This document shows, in pieces, positions 12,901-24,226 of a stretch of DNA of 64,000 bases. The translations under genes were made by a program, and so were the position numbers. Under the pieces are notes generated by a model. The model did not search any database. It worked only from the letters and a program-made list of their open reading frames with translations, and was not told where the DNA came from. The first letter of the stretch is position 1, and each line of letters opens with the position of its first letter. Source of the DNA: Nymphaea colorata (Eukaryota > Streptophyta > Magnoliopsida > Nymphaeales > Nymphaeaceae). The stretch spans positions 5,580,802 to 5,644,801 of the forward strand of contig NC_045145.1 in assembly GCF_008831285.2 (NCBI RefSeq), written 5' to 3'.

Positions 12901-13042
12901 GAATTTATCATATAATGGAAAGTTGCCCTGTCATCTTTGAATCGCATAGCTCCTTTCATTTGAATCTTGTATCGTCGCACCTCAATGTTTTATTTTAAAC
13001 AAAAAAACAATTATTTGAGGGTCAAATGGTTGGGGTGTGACA
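9938..13042 (+). repeat. 5' LTR of the Tekay/Del element (about 3.1 kb)
   Basis: The start (TGTAACGTTATTC) aligns with TGTAAAATTTTATT at 17981, the first bases after the polypurine tract. The end is placed at ...GGTGTGACA (13042), five bases before a primer-binding site. About 3.1 kb is normal for Del/Tekay LTRs. It contains a CTT microsatellite, a long pyrimidine-rich tract (to about 10620) and low-complexity 'gtgaatgaatg' runs (11530-11600, 12380-12450). Several long frames here, including one of 205 codons at 12094-12711, have no domain and are not called as genes. Confidence 0.82.
10186..10226 (+). repeat. CTT microsatellite inside the 5' LTR
   Basis: A run of about a dozen CTT units lies within a wider pyrimidine-rich tract. 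The matching site in the 3' LTR (about 18230-18250) has only a few units, so the repeat expanded in, or was lost from, one LTR. Long frames across it are low-complexity artefacts. Confidence 0.9.
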
Positions 13043-13046
13043 GCTT

Positions 13047-13059
13047 TGGTACCAAAGCC
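13047..13059 (+). other. Degenerate primer-binding site of the Tekay/Del element
   Basis: TGGTACCAAAGCC differs from the methionine-tRNA complement TGGTATCAGAGCC by two transitions, and it lies just after the LTR end. This position fixes the long LTR length. Confidence 0.75.
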
Positions 13060-13251
13060 ATGGCAAAACCCCATTATAAATGTGAGTTAAAGCCTATCTA
13101 TGAAGCTGTGTTGCCCAGGTACATGCTACTTGATAGAACTTTTATTGTAGTTTTGACTTTACAGTACTATATTTGTGTAGAATGTGACTGATTTGACTCG
13201 AAAGTGTTAGCATAAACCATGTAATGAGAATGAGGGTTCTTATTTATACAG

Positions 13252-14095
13252 ATGGAGTACCGACATATGGGTAAGAAGCGAGTTGGGCCGGCTATAGAGG
13301 CACAAAGAGAGCCAAGTTCAGCCCATTCAAATGCGCTTACCTCATTGGATGATAATACGTTAGGGAAACCATTCGCTCTGACTAGTGTAGGTTTCCAAAC
13401 CCCACCAAGGCAGACTCTACCTGTGGATTAGCAGACTATACTGTTGACGACCTTGCAGACACTGACCTCTCCAATACAGTCGAAGGTCAGTAATCAGAGG
13501 AGTCATGCATCTCCTACAAGAGACTCTACTGCACCACCTAAGGAAAAAGCAACTTCAGTGTCATTCAAGTAGTTTATGTCAATGCAGCCGCCTGCTTTTA
13601 CTGGAGATGGCAGTCCAGATGTGGTAGAGAAATGGATTAAAGAGATGAAGCACTTCTTTGAACTTCTCAAGATTCTAGAAGGAGACAAAGTAAACTATGG
13701 CTCGTATTTGCTAAAAGGAGATGCCAAACGGTGATGGCAATCGACACATAAGATTCAGTCTGCAGACCAAAGGTCAGGAAGCAATTCAGAGATTCATTTT
13801 TCCAGTGCATGCCAAAAACAAAAAGATGCAGGCATTTCTTGAATTGCAGTAAAATCATATGAGCTTGGAAGAGTATGTTACCAAGTATCGGCACTTGGAC
13901 GTGTATTGCCCATACCTCTATACAACGGATGAGGCCAAACAAGACAAGTTTATGCATGGTTTGCGCGATGGGCTGCGAAGCAAGGTGATGTCAAGCAGGC
14001 TACGCGATTTGGATGAGGTTGTCACCAAGGCTAGACGCATGGAAGAGGATTGGGCTAGGACTTAGAAGGACCATCACAAGATGACAGGCCAGCAC
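13252..14095 (+). pseudogene. Tekay/Del gag remnant
   Basis: The start ATG at 13252 begins MEYRHMGKKRVGPA. After two stops (near 13429 and 13570) comes the Ty3 gag pattern: MSMQPPAFTGDGSPDVVEKW and MKHFFELLKI, then, after another stop and a frame change, YVTKYRHLDVYCPYLYTTDE and KFMHGLRDGLRSKVMSSRL (13859-14065). These match the retrotransposon gag family, which forms the virus-like particle. Decay by stops and small indels means no full gag can be made. Confidence 0.85.
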
Positions 14096-14221
14096 TCACA
14101 CAGTAGGTGGATGCAGGTCAAGGACCACCACTTTGCAGGCAGGGCAAAGCCTTATGAGAGATGTGATGATTGAGCATTCCAGCGAAACAGGCCATATCAC
14201 AGTGACACCACACAGGGGGCA

Positions 14222-14683
14222 GTGATTGCTTTGACTCCACCGAGGTGCCTTACTTGCTCACGTGTACACCCCAAAAAGCCGTGCTATCGGGAGACCGAAG
14301 CGTGTTTGCACTGTGGAAGGATGGGACACTTCATCAAAGATTGCCCCACAATGCGAGAAAAAGAGTTGAACAAGCCCGAGGGCAATCCTTCTAGTGCTCA
14401 AAAGACAACTGGACGTGTCTATGCGACTACTGTGGATAAGCTTCAAACACACGATCTTATCAAATGTACATTACTTGATGGTTCTCACATTGCTAGAGTG
14501 TTGTTTGATGCAGAGGTGACTCATTCTTTCATATCTAGTCGATTTACCACTTCACTAGAAGTGTCGGCTAGGATGATGTTGTACGTCCTAAAAGTGATCA
14601 GCCCTATACATGCTCAAGATTTGTGTAGCCAGTATCTACCTGATGTAGATGTAGAGATCCATCAAAACTACTTACCTGTATAG
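14222..14683 (+). pseudogene. Tekay/Del zinc knuckle and protease remnant
   Basis: A CX2CX4HX4C knuckle (CLHCGRMGHFIKDC) lies near 14308-14350 and would bind element RNA. About 55 codons later is the aspartic-protease region. The usual active-site triplet D-S/T-G of these elements is here D-A-E (VLFDAEVTHSFIS, aspartate codon at 14507-14509), so the site is altered even though the flanks are conserved. The frame stops at 14683, before the reverse transcriptase frame. Confidence 0.85.
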
Positions 14684-14782
14684 TTGGTGATCATAAGTCT
14701 CAGTGGGTTCGATGATATTTTATGCATGGATTGGCTATATACGCATTATGCCACCATAGACTACAGAAAAAAGTAGATACAA

Positions 14783-15717
14783 TTGTTGACTCATGAGATG
14801 CAACCAATTGAATTCCAAGGTCAAAAAGTCAGTCGAACTGATAAGATAATTGTGTCTGCAGTAAAGGCTAAACGGTTGTTCGAAAAAGGGAGTGTAGCAT
14901 TCTTGGTCAATGTGTTGACCGATGAGACTGAGCTGGTGAAGTTAGAGGATGTTGTCATTGTGAGTGAGTACCCTGATGTGTTCCCTGAAGAGCTATCAAG
15001 TTTGCCTCAAACACGAGAAGTTAAATTCAAGATAGAATTGTTACTAGGGACAACTTCTATTTCTAAGGCACCATACCATATGGCACCAACAGAGTTAGAA
15101 GAATTGAAGAAGCAATTACAAGAGCTCCTATATAAGGGTTTCATTCGACCTAGTGTGTCACCTTGGGGAGCACCAATGTTGTTTGTTAAGAAGAAGGATG
15201 AAACAATGCGCTGGTGTATAGATTGCTGCATGTTGAATCAGGTCACCATCAAGAATAAGTACCTGCTTCCTGAAATTAAAGACTTGTTTGATCAACTCAA
15301 GAATGCAAAGGTATTCTCAAGGTTGATCTGATGACAGGTTATCATCAACGTTTGATACAAGAGGAAGATGCTGCTAAGACTGCATTTCGAACTAGATATG
15401 GACACTATGAATTTTGGGTCATGCCTTTTGGGTTAACCAATGTTCCTGCAGCATTTATGAACCTCATGAATCAAGTTTTTCAAGACTACTTGGATCGGCT
15501 TGTTCTCATCTTTGTGGATGACATTTTGGTGTACTCGAATAGTGAGGCAGACATAGATCACTTAAGGAGTGTGTTGGGCATTTTGTGTAAGCATAAGTTA
15601 TATGCTAAGTACTCGAAAAGTAAATTTTGGCTAGAGAAGGTAAACTTTCTTGGGCATGTGATCGCAAAGGATGAAGTTTTCGTCGATCCGGCTAAGGTGT
15701 CGGTTGTACAGGACTGA
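14783..15717 (+). pseudogene. Tekay/Del reverse transcriptase remnant
   Basis: The first block (14783-15331) has the linker [11 protein letters not shown] and the RT start [36 protein letters not shown], then [21 protein letters not shown] one-base loss near 15320, just before the VDLMTGYHQ motif, shifts the frame. The second block (15331-15717) continues with TAFRTRYGHYEFWVMPFGLTN and keeps the catalytic FVDDILVYS. It then stops at a TGA at 15715-15717. Both blocks together span most of the polymerase. Confidence 0.9.
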
Positions 15718-15719
15718 AG

Positions 15720-16320
15720 GACCTCTTGCAGTGTAACTGAGGTTAGAAGCATTTTAGGATTGGCAGGATACTATGCAGGTTTATACAAGACTTTTCAAAA
15801 ATAGCATCCCCATGACTAAGCCATTGAGAAAATGAGTGAAGTTTATTTGAAATAAATAGTGCGAAAAGAGTTTCCAAACTTTGAAGGACAAGCTTACCAC
15901 CACTCTTATTTTGACGCTTCCATCGGGTCATTCTGAGATTTGTGGTGTACACGGATGCATCGGGAATCAGGTATGGTTGTGTATTGATGCAACATGGTCG
16001 TGTAGTGGCTTATGCATCAAAACAATTGAAGACATATGAAAAACACTATCCCACTCATGATTTAGAATTGGGAACGGTAGCGTTTGCACTTAAGATATTG
16101 AGACACTATCTCTATGGGGCAATATTTGATGTGTTTACAGACCACAAGTTATTGAAGTACATATTCTCCTAAAATGATCTCAATCTGAGGCAAAGAAGAT
16201 GGATTGAGTACTTAAAGGATTATGATTTCAAAATATCATATCATCTAGGAAAAGTGAATGTGGGGGTTGATGCTTTGATCAGACATGCTAAGGCAACGAT
16301 ATGCAGTATGGTAATCACTC
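15720..16320 (+). pseudogene. Tekay/Del RNase H remnant
   Basis: The connection region (SIL GLAGYYAGF-like, near 15750) and RNase H can be read: [40 protein letters not shown] and [12 protein letters not shown] (15942-16172), then LRQRRWIEYLKDYDFKISYH after a stop. The first aspartate (YTDAS), the ELE-type glutamate (DLEL) and the aspartate in TDHK are retained. Stops occur near 15830-15860 and 16171. Confidence 0.85.
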
Positions 16321-16519
16321 TTGGACTTTGTTGCAAGATGTGATACATGGCAGTCTCACTTATGTGGTGAGAACAAAGCAACAATGACTGCTTTGATACG
16401 ATATCCTTTGTTGGAGGAGCTTATTTTGAAGGAAAATGAGGATTCTAATTTTGCTAAAAATATGAAAGAAAGTAAGAAGGCAGATTATCTTTGGTATCAA
16501 GATAAAGATGATTCATTGT

Positions 16520-17250
16520 GGTTTCGATAAAGATTGTGGGTCCCTAGAGATGAAGGGGTAAAGGGTCAATTACTTGATCAAGCTCACAAATCTAAATTTT
16601 TCATACTCCTTGGTAGTACAAAGATATTTCAGGATATGAAACGACATTTCTAGTGGCCTGGAATGAAGAGTGAAATTACAGAATATGTGGAAAAATGCAT
16701 GTCAGCTGGTCAAAGCAGAGCATCAACAGCTAGGAGACTTGTTGCAAAGAATTGATATTCCAATGTGGAAATGGGTGGACATTACGATGGATTTCATGGT
16801 TGGTTTGCCACGCACTAGAAGACAACATGATGCCATATGGGAGATTGTTGATCAACTTATGGAGTCACTTGTTGATAGACTTTTCAGTCTGGAAGAAATT
16901 CAAAGCAGCCTTAGTGACATCAAGTCCTATACCTCACATATGATATGCCGCCCATTGAATCCATCAGGCTCAGGGGCCTTGTCAGCATTGATAGTCAATC
17001 ATTGGAAAGTCTTGCAGAGTTATATATTGGCGAGATAGTGAGATGGCATGGAGTGCCAAAGTCTATTATTGCAGATCGAGATCCACGTTTTACTTCTACG
17101 TTTTGGTGGCAATTACAAAAGACATTAGATACCAAGCTTAAGTTGAGCACAACGTTTCACCCCCAAACTGATGGACAATCCGAGAGGACCATTCAGACCT
17201 TAGAGGACATGTTACGTGCTTGTGTTTTGGACTGGAAGGGAGAATGAGAA
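16520..17250 (+). pseudogene. Tekay/Del integrase remnant
   Basis: Parts of the HHCC zinc region (16560-16730) are followed by the core: WKWVDITMDFMVGLPRTRRQ, then, after a frame change, [20 protein letters not shown] and [20 protein letters not shown] (to 17247). The second catalytic aspartate (ADRD) and the glutamate (QSERT) are 35 residues apart, as expected for a DD35E integrase. Frame changes near 16680 and 16940 and stops after 17247 disable it. Confidence 0.88.
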
Positions 17251-17497
17251 TAAACATGTGAAATTGATAGAGTTCGCATATAACAACAATTACCACTCTA
17301 ATATGGGAGATGGCACCTTTTGAGGCCTTGTATGGAAGACCACGCAGATCGCCAGCTTGTTGAATTGAAATAGATGATGGCAAGTTTCAAAACCTTTTGG
17401 TATTGCAATATTACACCGATCAAGTACAATTGAGAAGGAAAAAGTTATTGATGGCATAGAGTAGGCAAAAGAGTTATGGCCGACATTCGACGTAGAG

Positions 17498-17935
17498 TTG
17501 GCTTTTGAGGTTGGTGATCATGTGCTTTTGAAAATTTCTCCTATTGAAGGCATTTTTCAATTTGGCATTAAAGGAATGTTGAGCTCAAGGTTCAATGGAC
17601 CTTTTGAGATATTAGAGAAGATCAGAGAGGTGACGTATAGATTGGCACTACCACCTAATTTGAGTCATGTTCATGATGTTTTTCATGTTTCCATACTTTA
17701 AAAGTATGTACCAAATCCTGCACATGTGATTGACTTTCAAGGTATTTAAGTGCAAGATGATTTGACAATGAAAAAAAAAACTATTAAAATTGTGGATCAA
17801 AGGGGGCAAGTACTTCGTACTAAGTGAATTCCTTTAATAAAATGAGAATGGCAACACCATAGGTTGAAAGAGAGCACACGGGAACTCGAGGATGATATGC
17901 AAAGGAATTATCCACACCTGTTCTCACATTGATGT
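17498..17935 (+). pseudogene. Tekay/Del integrase C-terminus with chromodomain-like tail
   Basis: GDHVLLKISPIEGI, SSRFNGPFEILEKI and LPPNLSHVHDVFHVSIL form the GPY/F module of Ty3 integrases. The tail, broken by several stops, reads VPNPAHVIDFQGI, KIVDQRGQVLRTK and STRELEDDMQRNYPHLF, the degenerate chromodomain form of Del/Tekay elements. In the family this domain targets integration to heterochromatin; that role is inferred. Confidence 0.85.
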
Positions 17936-17968
17936 ATGATCTAAACTTCAAGGAGAAAATTTTATTTA

Positions 17969-17980
17969 AGGAAGGTAGGA
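17969..17980 (+). other. Polypurine tract of the Tekay/Del element
   Basis: AGGAAGGTAGGA lies directly before the TG of the 3' LTR, the expected site for plus-strand priming. Confidence 0.8.
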
Positions 17981-18628
17981 TGTAAAATTTTATTACAAGT
18001 CGGATTTGGATCAGGGTCCAAACCCGGACCCAAACCTCACCCGCATGAGGAGCGCGACGCAGGGCCCTTCTTCTCCATCTTTCTCTCTGCCTCCCTCTTC
18101 GTTGCCCTCTTAGCCCGCAAGTGACCACCTGACATAGAAAAGAAGAAGGTGGATGATAGTGCAGCGGTGAAGGAAGGAAACAGCAACGGCGACGGCACGT
18201 AGGTGAGCCGCCACTATCTTCCTCTGTCTCTTCTTTCTTCATCTTCTTCTCCCTCGCCCTCCACCGTACCTTTCACTCTATTTATTGTTGTTTGATCGAT
18301 TTGCAACTTGGGAATGCATCTTTTCCCTCATACCATTGAAGTGAAGGTATTGGTGGCGAAGGCAGCGAGCAATCATTGGTGTTGGCACTTAGTCGAACAC
18401 TTAAGGTGGCAGCCGGGAACACTACGACAGTTTGGACTCTAAGATTGGGGTGAGCGAGGCCTAATCGAGCGTAAATTATTTAATATTTTATGTTAGTTCA
18501 TGTATAATTATTGATTGAGAATGCTATATTTAAAATTGGAAGAATTAGAATGCATATTAGCAATGTTGCTATTTTGGGGAAAGTCTAAGACTATTTTGAG
18601 AAGGATGAGGATCTCCATGTATAATTAT
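17981..18628 (+). repeat. 3' LTR of the Tekay/Del element, truncated
   Basis: It aligns with the 5' LTR from its first base to 'catgtataattat' (18628, matching about 11046), after which the sequences are unrelated. About 2 kb of the LTR end is therefore missing. Relative to the 5' LTR it also lacks about 0.46 kb of pyrimidine-rich DNA (10240-10700), a gap bounded by similar 'cctcacc/cctttca' sequence. Base differences between the LTRs are frequent, so the insertion is old. Confidence 0.88.
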
Positions 18629-20499
18629 TGGAACAATTGAAAAGAAAACTCCGAGCAATCTGGTTATGTACGCTATATGGTTAATGACTAAAATGCCTCA
18701 GGAAAAAAAAAATCTTGTGAAGACGTAAAGGACGTAGAAGAAAATTGAAAAAAGTAAAAATATATGCTTTTGGTATGCTGTGTGCACGGAGCGGCACAAG
18801 CAACACCCTAAGCGGGTAGCCTTAACCATATGTGGTAACGGAAAGTGTACACTTAACATCATTTTCTTATGAGGCAAAATTTGTTACTCTAATTCAAAAT
18901 CTTCTGCATAAAGTCAAATAGGTTTTACTAATATATTGATCATATTGCTTGTTAGCAATGTCTTGAATGTACCTCTTTCTGCATCAGACTCAAATTCTCA
19001 ATGACACACTACTTGGGCCACCTCCTTTTGGTCAATGGTCCATGTTGCTTATGTGAATAGGTCATACTAAAAGATCTCAGCCACTCATTCTCTCCATATG
19101 ATTGATAAACTTTTAGTAGTTATGACAACATGGGAGCACTGAAGTTTAGTCTCTACTTTAATTGTATATGGACGCGTGCATATATGTATTCCTTAAGGCC
19201 TTGTTTGGATACACCTCTTCAAAAACTGGTTTTTAACAAAACTTGGCTTTGTAAAACCTTTTTTTTTAAGATAGAGAAAACCAGGGTTTCACTTTATAAA
19301 ACCTAGTTTTTGTTTAGATGACCAAAAATTAGCTTTTGGAAGTGCCTTTGAAAAAATACTTCACCGTAATGGTAGTTTACAAACAGTTATCTTATCATAG
19401 GCAATATATTAGTACTTCTAATGGATGCACCCATTATGTCCCTCAACTATAGCAAAACAAGCAGTTCGTAAGTTGACATTGGCCAATATTCGGGTGTTCC
19501 AAAGATTTTCAACTGAGGGAAGTCTGTACCTTTTGTACTAAGAGACTCCTAATGGTCAGAACTAGAGTGCCTAGTAAGTCATTCAGCAGCAACCATGAAT
19601 GAAAATCCGTTACTTGTGTTACAAAATAGAACTCTTCAAGCCACCAATCTGCTGTAACATAAGCCAGATCAGGTAATCAATTTAGCAGAAGTTGAATGCC
19701 TTAAACCTTGAGCCAGATGAAAATGGGTTGCTTTATATATGTTCGTAAACATTGTCATGAAAGATATAGATATACATCCTAAATCATGAGAAGACTCAAA
19801 ATTACTCATAATTACCATTAAATTCTATTTTTAATTATCATTCAAATGTTCAAATACATGTGTTCGTCACTAACTAGCATCCAAAAAAATGATTGGAACA
19901 ATTGCCTACATCTAATAATAAACTTACAAAACTGACATGGCTATGCAATTGAGGTATCAACATTTGCAATTACAGAAAATTGACTAACAAAACAGAAAAA
20001 AATTTCCTTCCCATTTCGTAGTATTAATAAACTGATTATTACATCATAAGAACATGAAAAGATCTAAAGGAATTGATGCCAAGGAAACGTTAGAAAGAAA
20101 AAAAAAACTCTCTCCACTACATACACCATAATGGCAAGTTATTCTTGAATAATTCAAGCATCAAAAGAGCAGATACTAAACCAAAGCAACTCCACCAAAG
20201 CAGACAACCATAGAAACAAATATCGTGAAGTGCACCCAAAACAGTTGAAGAAACAAATATCATGAAGTACAAAAACAATATCAAGTTCAATGGCATTTCA
20301 GTTTGCGTGTTTCAAATTGTTGCAGCTTGTGGAGCATAACTCAACATGACTTCTTGTATCCGTTTGAAAAAAAAAAAGAAGCCCGCCAAAGCATGTCATT
20401 ACCATGACTACCTATCTCCTAAATTACCAACATCTCCAAATGGAAGTCAAAACAGCAAGAACAGAAAAAACAGGAACACGGCCAACCAATCTCTAAATA
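18629..20499. other. AT-rich non-coding stretch
   Basis: No coding frame or recognised gene. At 19196-19216 the sequence 'taaggccttgtttggatac' looks like one end of a Tourist-type MITE, but I find no matching opposite end nearby. The rest is unique-looking intergenic sequence with A-runs. Confidence 0.55.
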
Positions 20500-21800
20500 G
20501 CAAGAACAACAAGAACAGTGTACCATACATCCTATCTCACAATTTGTTTCCACTGACCACCTTGGTAACAACTTATAGTAGTTCCTTCATGCTTTGTTAG
20601 TTCATACTGTACTGAATAGTCATCAACAGGCACTACTAGACTGTAAATGGCAACAAGCTATGCAAGATGAGATAGACGCCTTCTTACAACATGGTACTTA
20701 GGAAAGTGTGTCATCTAAAGAAAGTAATTTATGGACTCAAACAAAGTCCTAGGGTGTGGTTCTACAAATTATCTGAAGTTGTTTCACAGTGTGGATTTGA
20801 AAGATCTCCTTTGAACCATTCTCTATTCATCAGGAAGACTTCTAAAGATATAGTTGTGTTGGCAGTATAAGTTGATGGCATTGTCCTAATAGGTGATTGT
20901 GATCAAGATATTTCGGTCACAAAAACTTTCCTTAAGAAGTACTTTGTCACAAAAAATCTTGGTCACTTACAATATTTCTTGGGATTGAGGTTGCTCATAA
21001 CAAAGAAGGTGTAGTTTCGTCTCAGAGGAAATATGTACTTCACCTACTGCAGGATATAGGGATGTTAGGAGCCAAGCCGGCTAATCTTCCTATGAACTCA
21101 TGTTTTCATCTTCATGATAATCAATCAGAGCTAGTGGATTCGTTATCTTACAGGTCTTTCATTAGCAAACATCTTTATGTCACTATGACTCGACCAGACA
21201 TTATCTTTGTTGTTAGCATGATAAGTCAACTTATGAAAAAGCCTAGAAAAGTCCACTAGGATGTTGCATTGATGGTTTTAAAATATATAAAGTCATCCCC
21301 AAGTAGAGGCCTCATATTCAAGAAAGGTGAATCTCTAGAAATTGTTGCTTACAGTGACGTTGACTATACAGAGTTTGTTGACGACAAAAAATCCACCACA
21401 TGCTTCTGTATCTTTGTTGGAGGAAACCTTATATCATGGAGAAGCAAGAAACAAAATGTAGTTTTTAGGTAAAGTACAGAATATAAGTATAGAGCAATGG
21501 CTCAAACTGTTGCTAAGATGATTTGGGTTAAATCTACGCGGACAAATATGAAGGTTCATGTTCCACTTCTTGTGAAAATGTATTGGGATAACAAGACTGT
21601 CACTTACATTGCAAATAATCCACTATTTTATGAGACAACAAAGCACATCGAGGTGGATTGTCATTATGTTTGGGATCTTATACAAGGAGGTGTTGTGTCT
21701 ATGATTCATGTAGCTTCTAAGATATGTCTATGAAGGCCCTTCTTATTGGTGATTTACCTAGATGTTGTAACAAGCTGAGCATGGTTGATATCTATGCTCC
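20500..21800 (+). pseudogene. Copia element B: reverse transcriptase and RNase H remnant
   Basis: The remnant begins with the linker before RT (PYILSHNLFPLTTLVTTYSS) and the RT start (CKWQQAMQDEIDAFLQHGT, near 20640-20700). It then jumps to KVCHLKKVIYGLKQSPRVWF (from about 20702), so about a hundred residues with the first catalytic aspartate are deleted. The YVDD box reads stop-V-D-G (VLAV*VDGIVLIGD), losing the tyrosine and the second aspartate. RNase H follows in pieces: RPDIIFVVSMISQLM, AYSDVDYTEFVDDKKSTTCF, ISWRSKKQNVVF, TKHIEVDCHYVWDLIQGG. Stops occur throughout. The 5' half of the element is absent. Confidence 0.9.
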
Positions 21801-21804
21801 AACT

Positions 21805-21814
21805 TGAGGGGAAG
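21805..21814 (+). other. Polypurine tract of Copia element B
   Basis: The purine run TGAGGGGAAG abuts the TGTTGAAATT start of the LTR, as expected for a 3' end. Just upstream the frame reads a decayed 'DIYAPT', typical of the Copia C-terminus. Confidence 0.8.
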
Positions 21815-22038
21815 TGTTGAAATTAGAAAGTTTACATTTAAGTGTGGTAGCTTTCCAATTTTAAAAGAATTAGAGTCTTCTTTGGTCATTTTAAATATTC
21901 ATGTGTGTCTCATATGTAAGGAGATATATCAACCCCTAATCTCTCTTAAATTAGAGATTAGGGTTAGCAAAGATAATACAAAGACTCTCTCTCTCTCTCT
22001 CTCTCTCATTCTCTCTCTTTTCTCCATCGTGTTCAACA
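21815..22038 (+). repeat. LTR of Copia element B
   Basis: A 224-bp segment starts TGTTGAAATTAG and ends TGTTCAACA, giving the usual inverted TG...CA termini. It contains a CT microsatellite (about 21986-22010). It lies after a Copia pol remnant and polypurine tract, so it is the 3' LTR. Three bases further on is TGGTATAATTGGCA, which resembles a mutated primer-binding site (see findings). Confidence 0.82.
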
Positions 22039-22439
22039 CCTGGTATAATTGGCATGACAATTATTTTGATGTTTCTCAATAGAAACTTCAGGAAGAACTA
22101 TGATCTCTCTAATTTTTTTGACTTTTTGCAAATCATCTTGAACCTAAACTGGGTATACATCCAAGAAAGATAGTTCACTTTCACATGCACACATATATAT
22201 ATATATATCTGCATGTGTGTCTGCATGTGTGTGTGATTGGTCTACTTGATCAGTTGATTAGTAATATTGATGATGATGCTGATGTTAATAGGACGGGAAT
22301 CTACTAAAGGCACAGAAGATTCATATTGAGTACTAGAATATGCTTAGCTAATAAAATGAAAAACTTGCTATCCTTGATTAAGTAAATCTATAAATGATGA
22401 AATGACTAGAACCAGCTTTTTTACTTGGAAAAGATCCTT

Positions 22440-23480
22440 CTTGTGAAAATCTAGTATTTCAAGCAAGGGAATTTCGGATATGTTCTGATAATCCAGATAT
22501 GGAATCTTAAGCCTGATTTGGTGTGTTGAGAAAGCTCATGATGATGACATTATAGGACTCAAGTTCTCTTCAGATGGACAGACAATTCTTTCAAGAAGCA
22601 TGGATCGTACATTAAAGGTAGTTCTTGCTCCCTCATGCACGTGTTACACTGTTCTTTAGCAAGTTGGAACTAGCAAATGCCTAGTTATTTCTTTTTGCTG
22701 CTTGCTAATTTTCTTTTATCCAAGTGCAGTAATTATAATCTCAGTTTCTTGTGATATCAATGTACTCAGGTTTGGGATCTGCAGCAAAGTTGGAAGCCTC
22801 TCCATGTTTTTGAAGAATCGCCAAATCATTATCCAGCCCTGATGAGCAGCTAATTTTCATGAGGACTTCCACTGAAAAAGGTGGAAATGTTGAAATCATG
22901 TTATGCTTTTATGACATAAAAGGGTTGGAGCTTGTTTCAAAAGTTGGAATATGTCCAACATGCAGTTTTGTGCGTTGTGCATGGTAATCAAGGCTTAATC
23001 ATGTTAATTGTCTCTCTTGGGAATAATGATTCTTGTTGCTTCAGCCTGGTACTCTCTAGTTCACCTGTTCTCATTTTTTGAGGTGTTCTACAAAACTTCT
23101 CTAATTGTTTAATTGATATGTCCTGAAGGTTTTTTCCACTATTGGCACAAAAAGCAAGGTGGGACACGCGTTCTCTATGATCCCACCCAAGTTTGTTGGT
23201 GGCAAAAAGCTAGGGAAGCCCTACTTTGTGTTGCACGTGTACTTAGGAAAAAGTCTGTTGATGACTTTGAAACCAAACCTGTCATACACAATCCTCTTGC
23301 ACTACCCTTGTTGCAAGACCAGCTAAGTCACAAACCGTTAGTGCGAGAATATATATTGAACCCCATGAAATCACACAACCCAGGCCTACCTATCACTGAT
23401 GCAGGCTCTGATGGGAGAGTTGGTTGAACTATAGGAAGCCTATTAGTGCAATATCTTCTCAAGGTCTGTTTAACGGACCC
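22440..23480 (+). pseudogene. WDR70 / gastrulation-defective-1-like WD40 gene fragment
   Basis: Several exons of a WD40 protein can be read: WNLKPD, then EKAHDDDIIGLKFSSDGQT and ILSRSMDRTLK (to 22617); an intron with GT...AG ends (22618-22769); then VWDLQQSWKPLHVFEE.PNHY, LFYDIKGLELVSKVGI, FVRCAW (to about 22983); a second likely intron; and finally VFSTIG, GGTRVLYDPTQ, CVARVLRKKSVDDFE, KPVIHNPLALPLLQDQ, MKSHNPGLPITDAGSDGRVG and LLVQYLLK (23130-23465). The order and wording match the C-terminal half of plant WDR70 homologues as I know them. Frameshifts (near 22530, 22840 and 23155) and stops show it is dead. Retained introns mean a DNA-level duplicate, not a retrocopy. The rest of the gene is absent. 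Confidence 0.85.
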
Positions 23481-24225
23481 CTATCTTTGCTCTTTGTAGC
23501 TTAGATGTTAGTGATTTATGGAGATAACTTGGAGCTTCTTTCTCATTAACCTTGCAGTGCACTTGTGGAAAGGTTGTACACTTTGTAGCTTTGCTTGCTT
23601 TGTTGATTTGGATTTTCATTTTACTTTGTTTTTTTGTGTGCAATATTTTATATCTGGTAGTGTTAGTATCATAAAGTTCAACTTAGTTAGTAAATATAGG
23701 TTCCCTTCTTCATTTTCTTTGTGTCTTTTTATTCCAATTTTTTTGTTTTGAATTGTTGAATTATTGAGCTTAAAGTGCAAGGAAGGAGAGATTAAATAGG
23801 TGGGGATAGAGTAGAATAGTCTACTTATGTTTGATTTTTGTTTTTGTTTAATTGAGTGTTTGTTTCAGTGTTTTTGAGCTATTAGCTTTCTTTTGGGGGA
23901 GCATACTTTTTTTTTATTTTAGGATCAATTTGGAAGTAGTGTAGGAATTGTAGTTGTTATTCTCTTTTTCTTGATAGAAGTTTCACCACATAGAGAACCA
24001 CTAAAAATCATTTTAAAATATAAGACCACCTTCAAAATTTTGTTTTCTTATCTAGAACCAATTTTTGGATGGGTTGGTTTTATTTTAAAATTTCTAGTTC
24101 TAGTCTATTTTCCTGAAATTGTGTTCAATTTGCTTTAGAGAAAGGATGGATAAAATTGAAGATCATATTCATACAGTGAAGGATGTGTGTTCATTTTGTT
24201 TTGCTCACTGCACATTTTTACACCT
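23481..24225. other. T-rich non-coding stretch
   Basis: Intron-like T-rich sequence with no frame of interest. It may be decayed intron or 3' flank of the adjacent WD40 gene fragment; I cannot show this. Confidence 0.5.
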
Positions 24226-24226
24226 C

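Larger units (their letters stand above)
9938..18628 (+). mobile_element. Ty3/Gypsy chromodomain element (Tekay/Del type), decayed
   Basis: The order is long 5' LTR, primer-binding site, gag, zinc knuckle, protease, reverse transcriptase, RNase H, integrase, chromodomain-like C-terminus, polypurine tract and a truncated 3' LTR. Integrase after RNase H marks Ty3/Gypsy, and the C-terminal pattern (VPNPAHVIDFQGI ... REL EDDM...YPHLF) fits the Tekay/Del branch of chromodomain elements. Many stops and frameshifts break the polyprotein. The 3' LTR stops at about 18628, so no right target duplication can be scored; the left flank is tttct (9933-9937). The element truncates an LRR pseudogene. Confidence 0.92.

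Noticed and set aside
19196-19400. Tourist MITE from 'ggccttgtttggatac'
   Set aside because: Only one end is visible; no matching inverted end or second TAA nearby.
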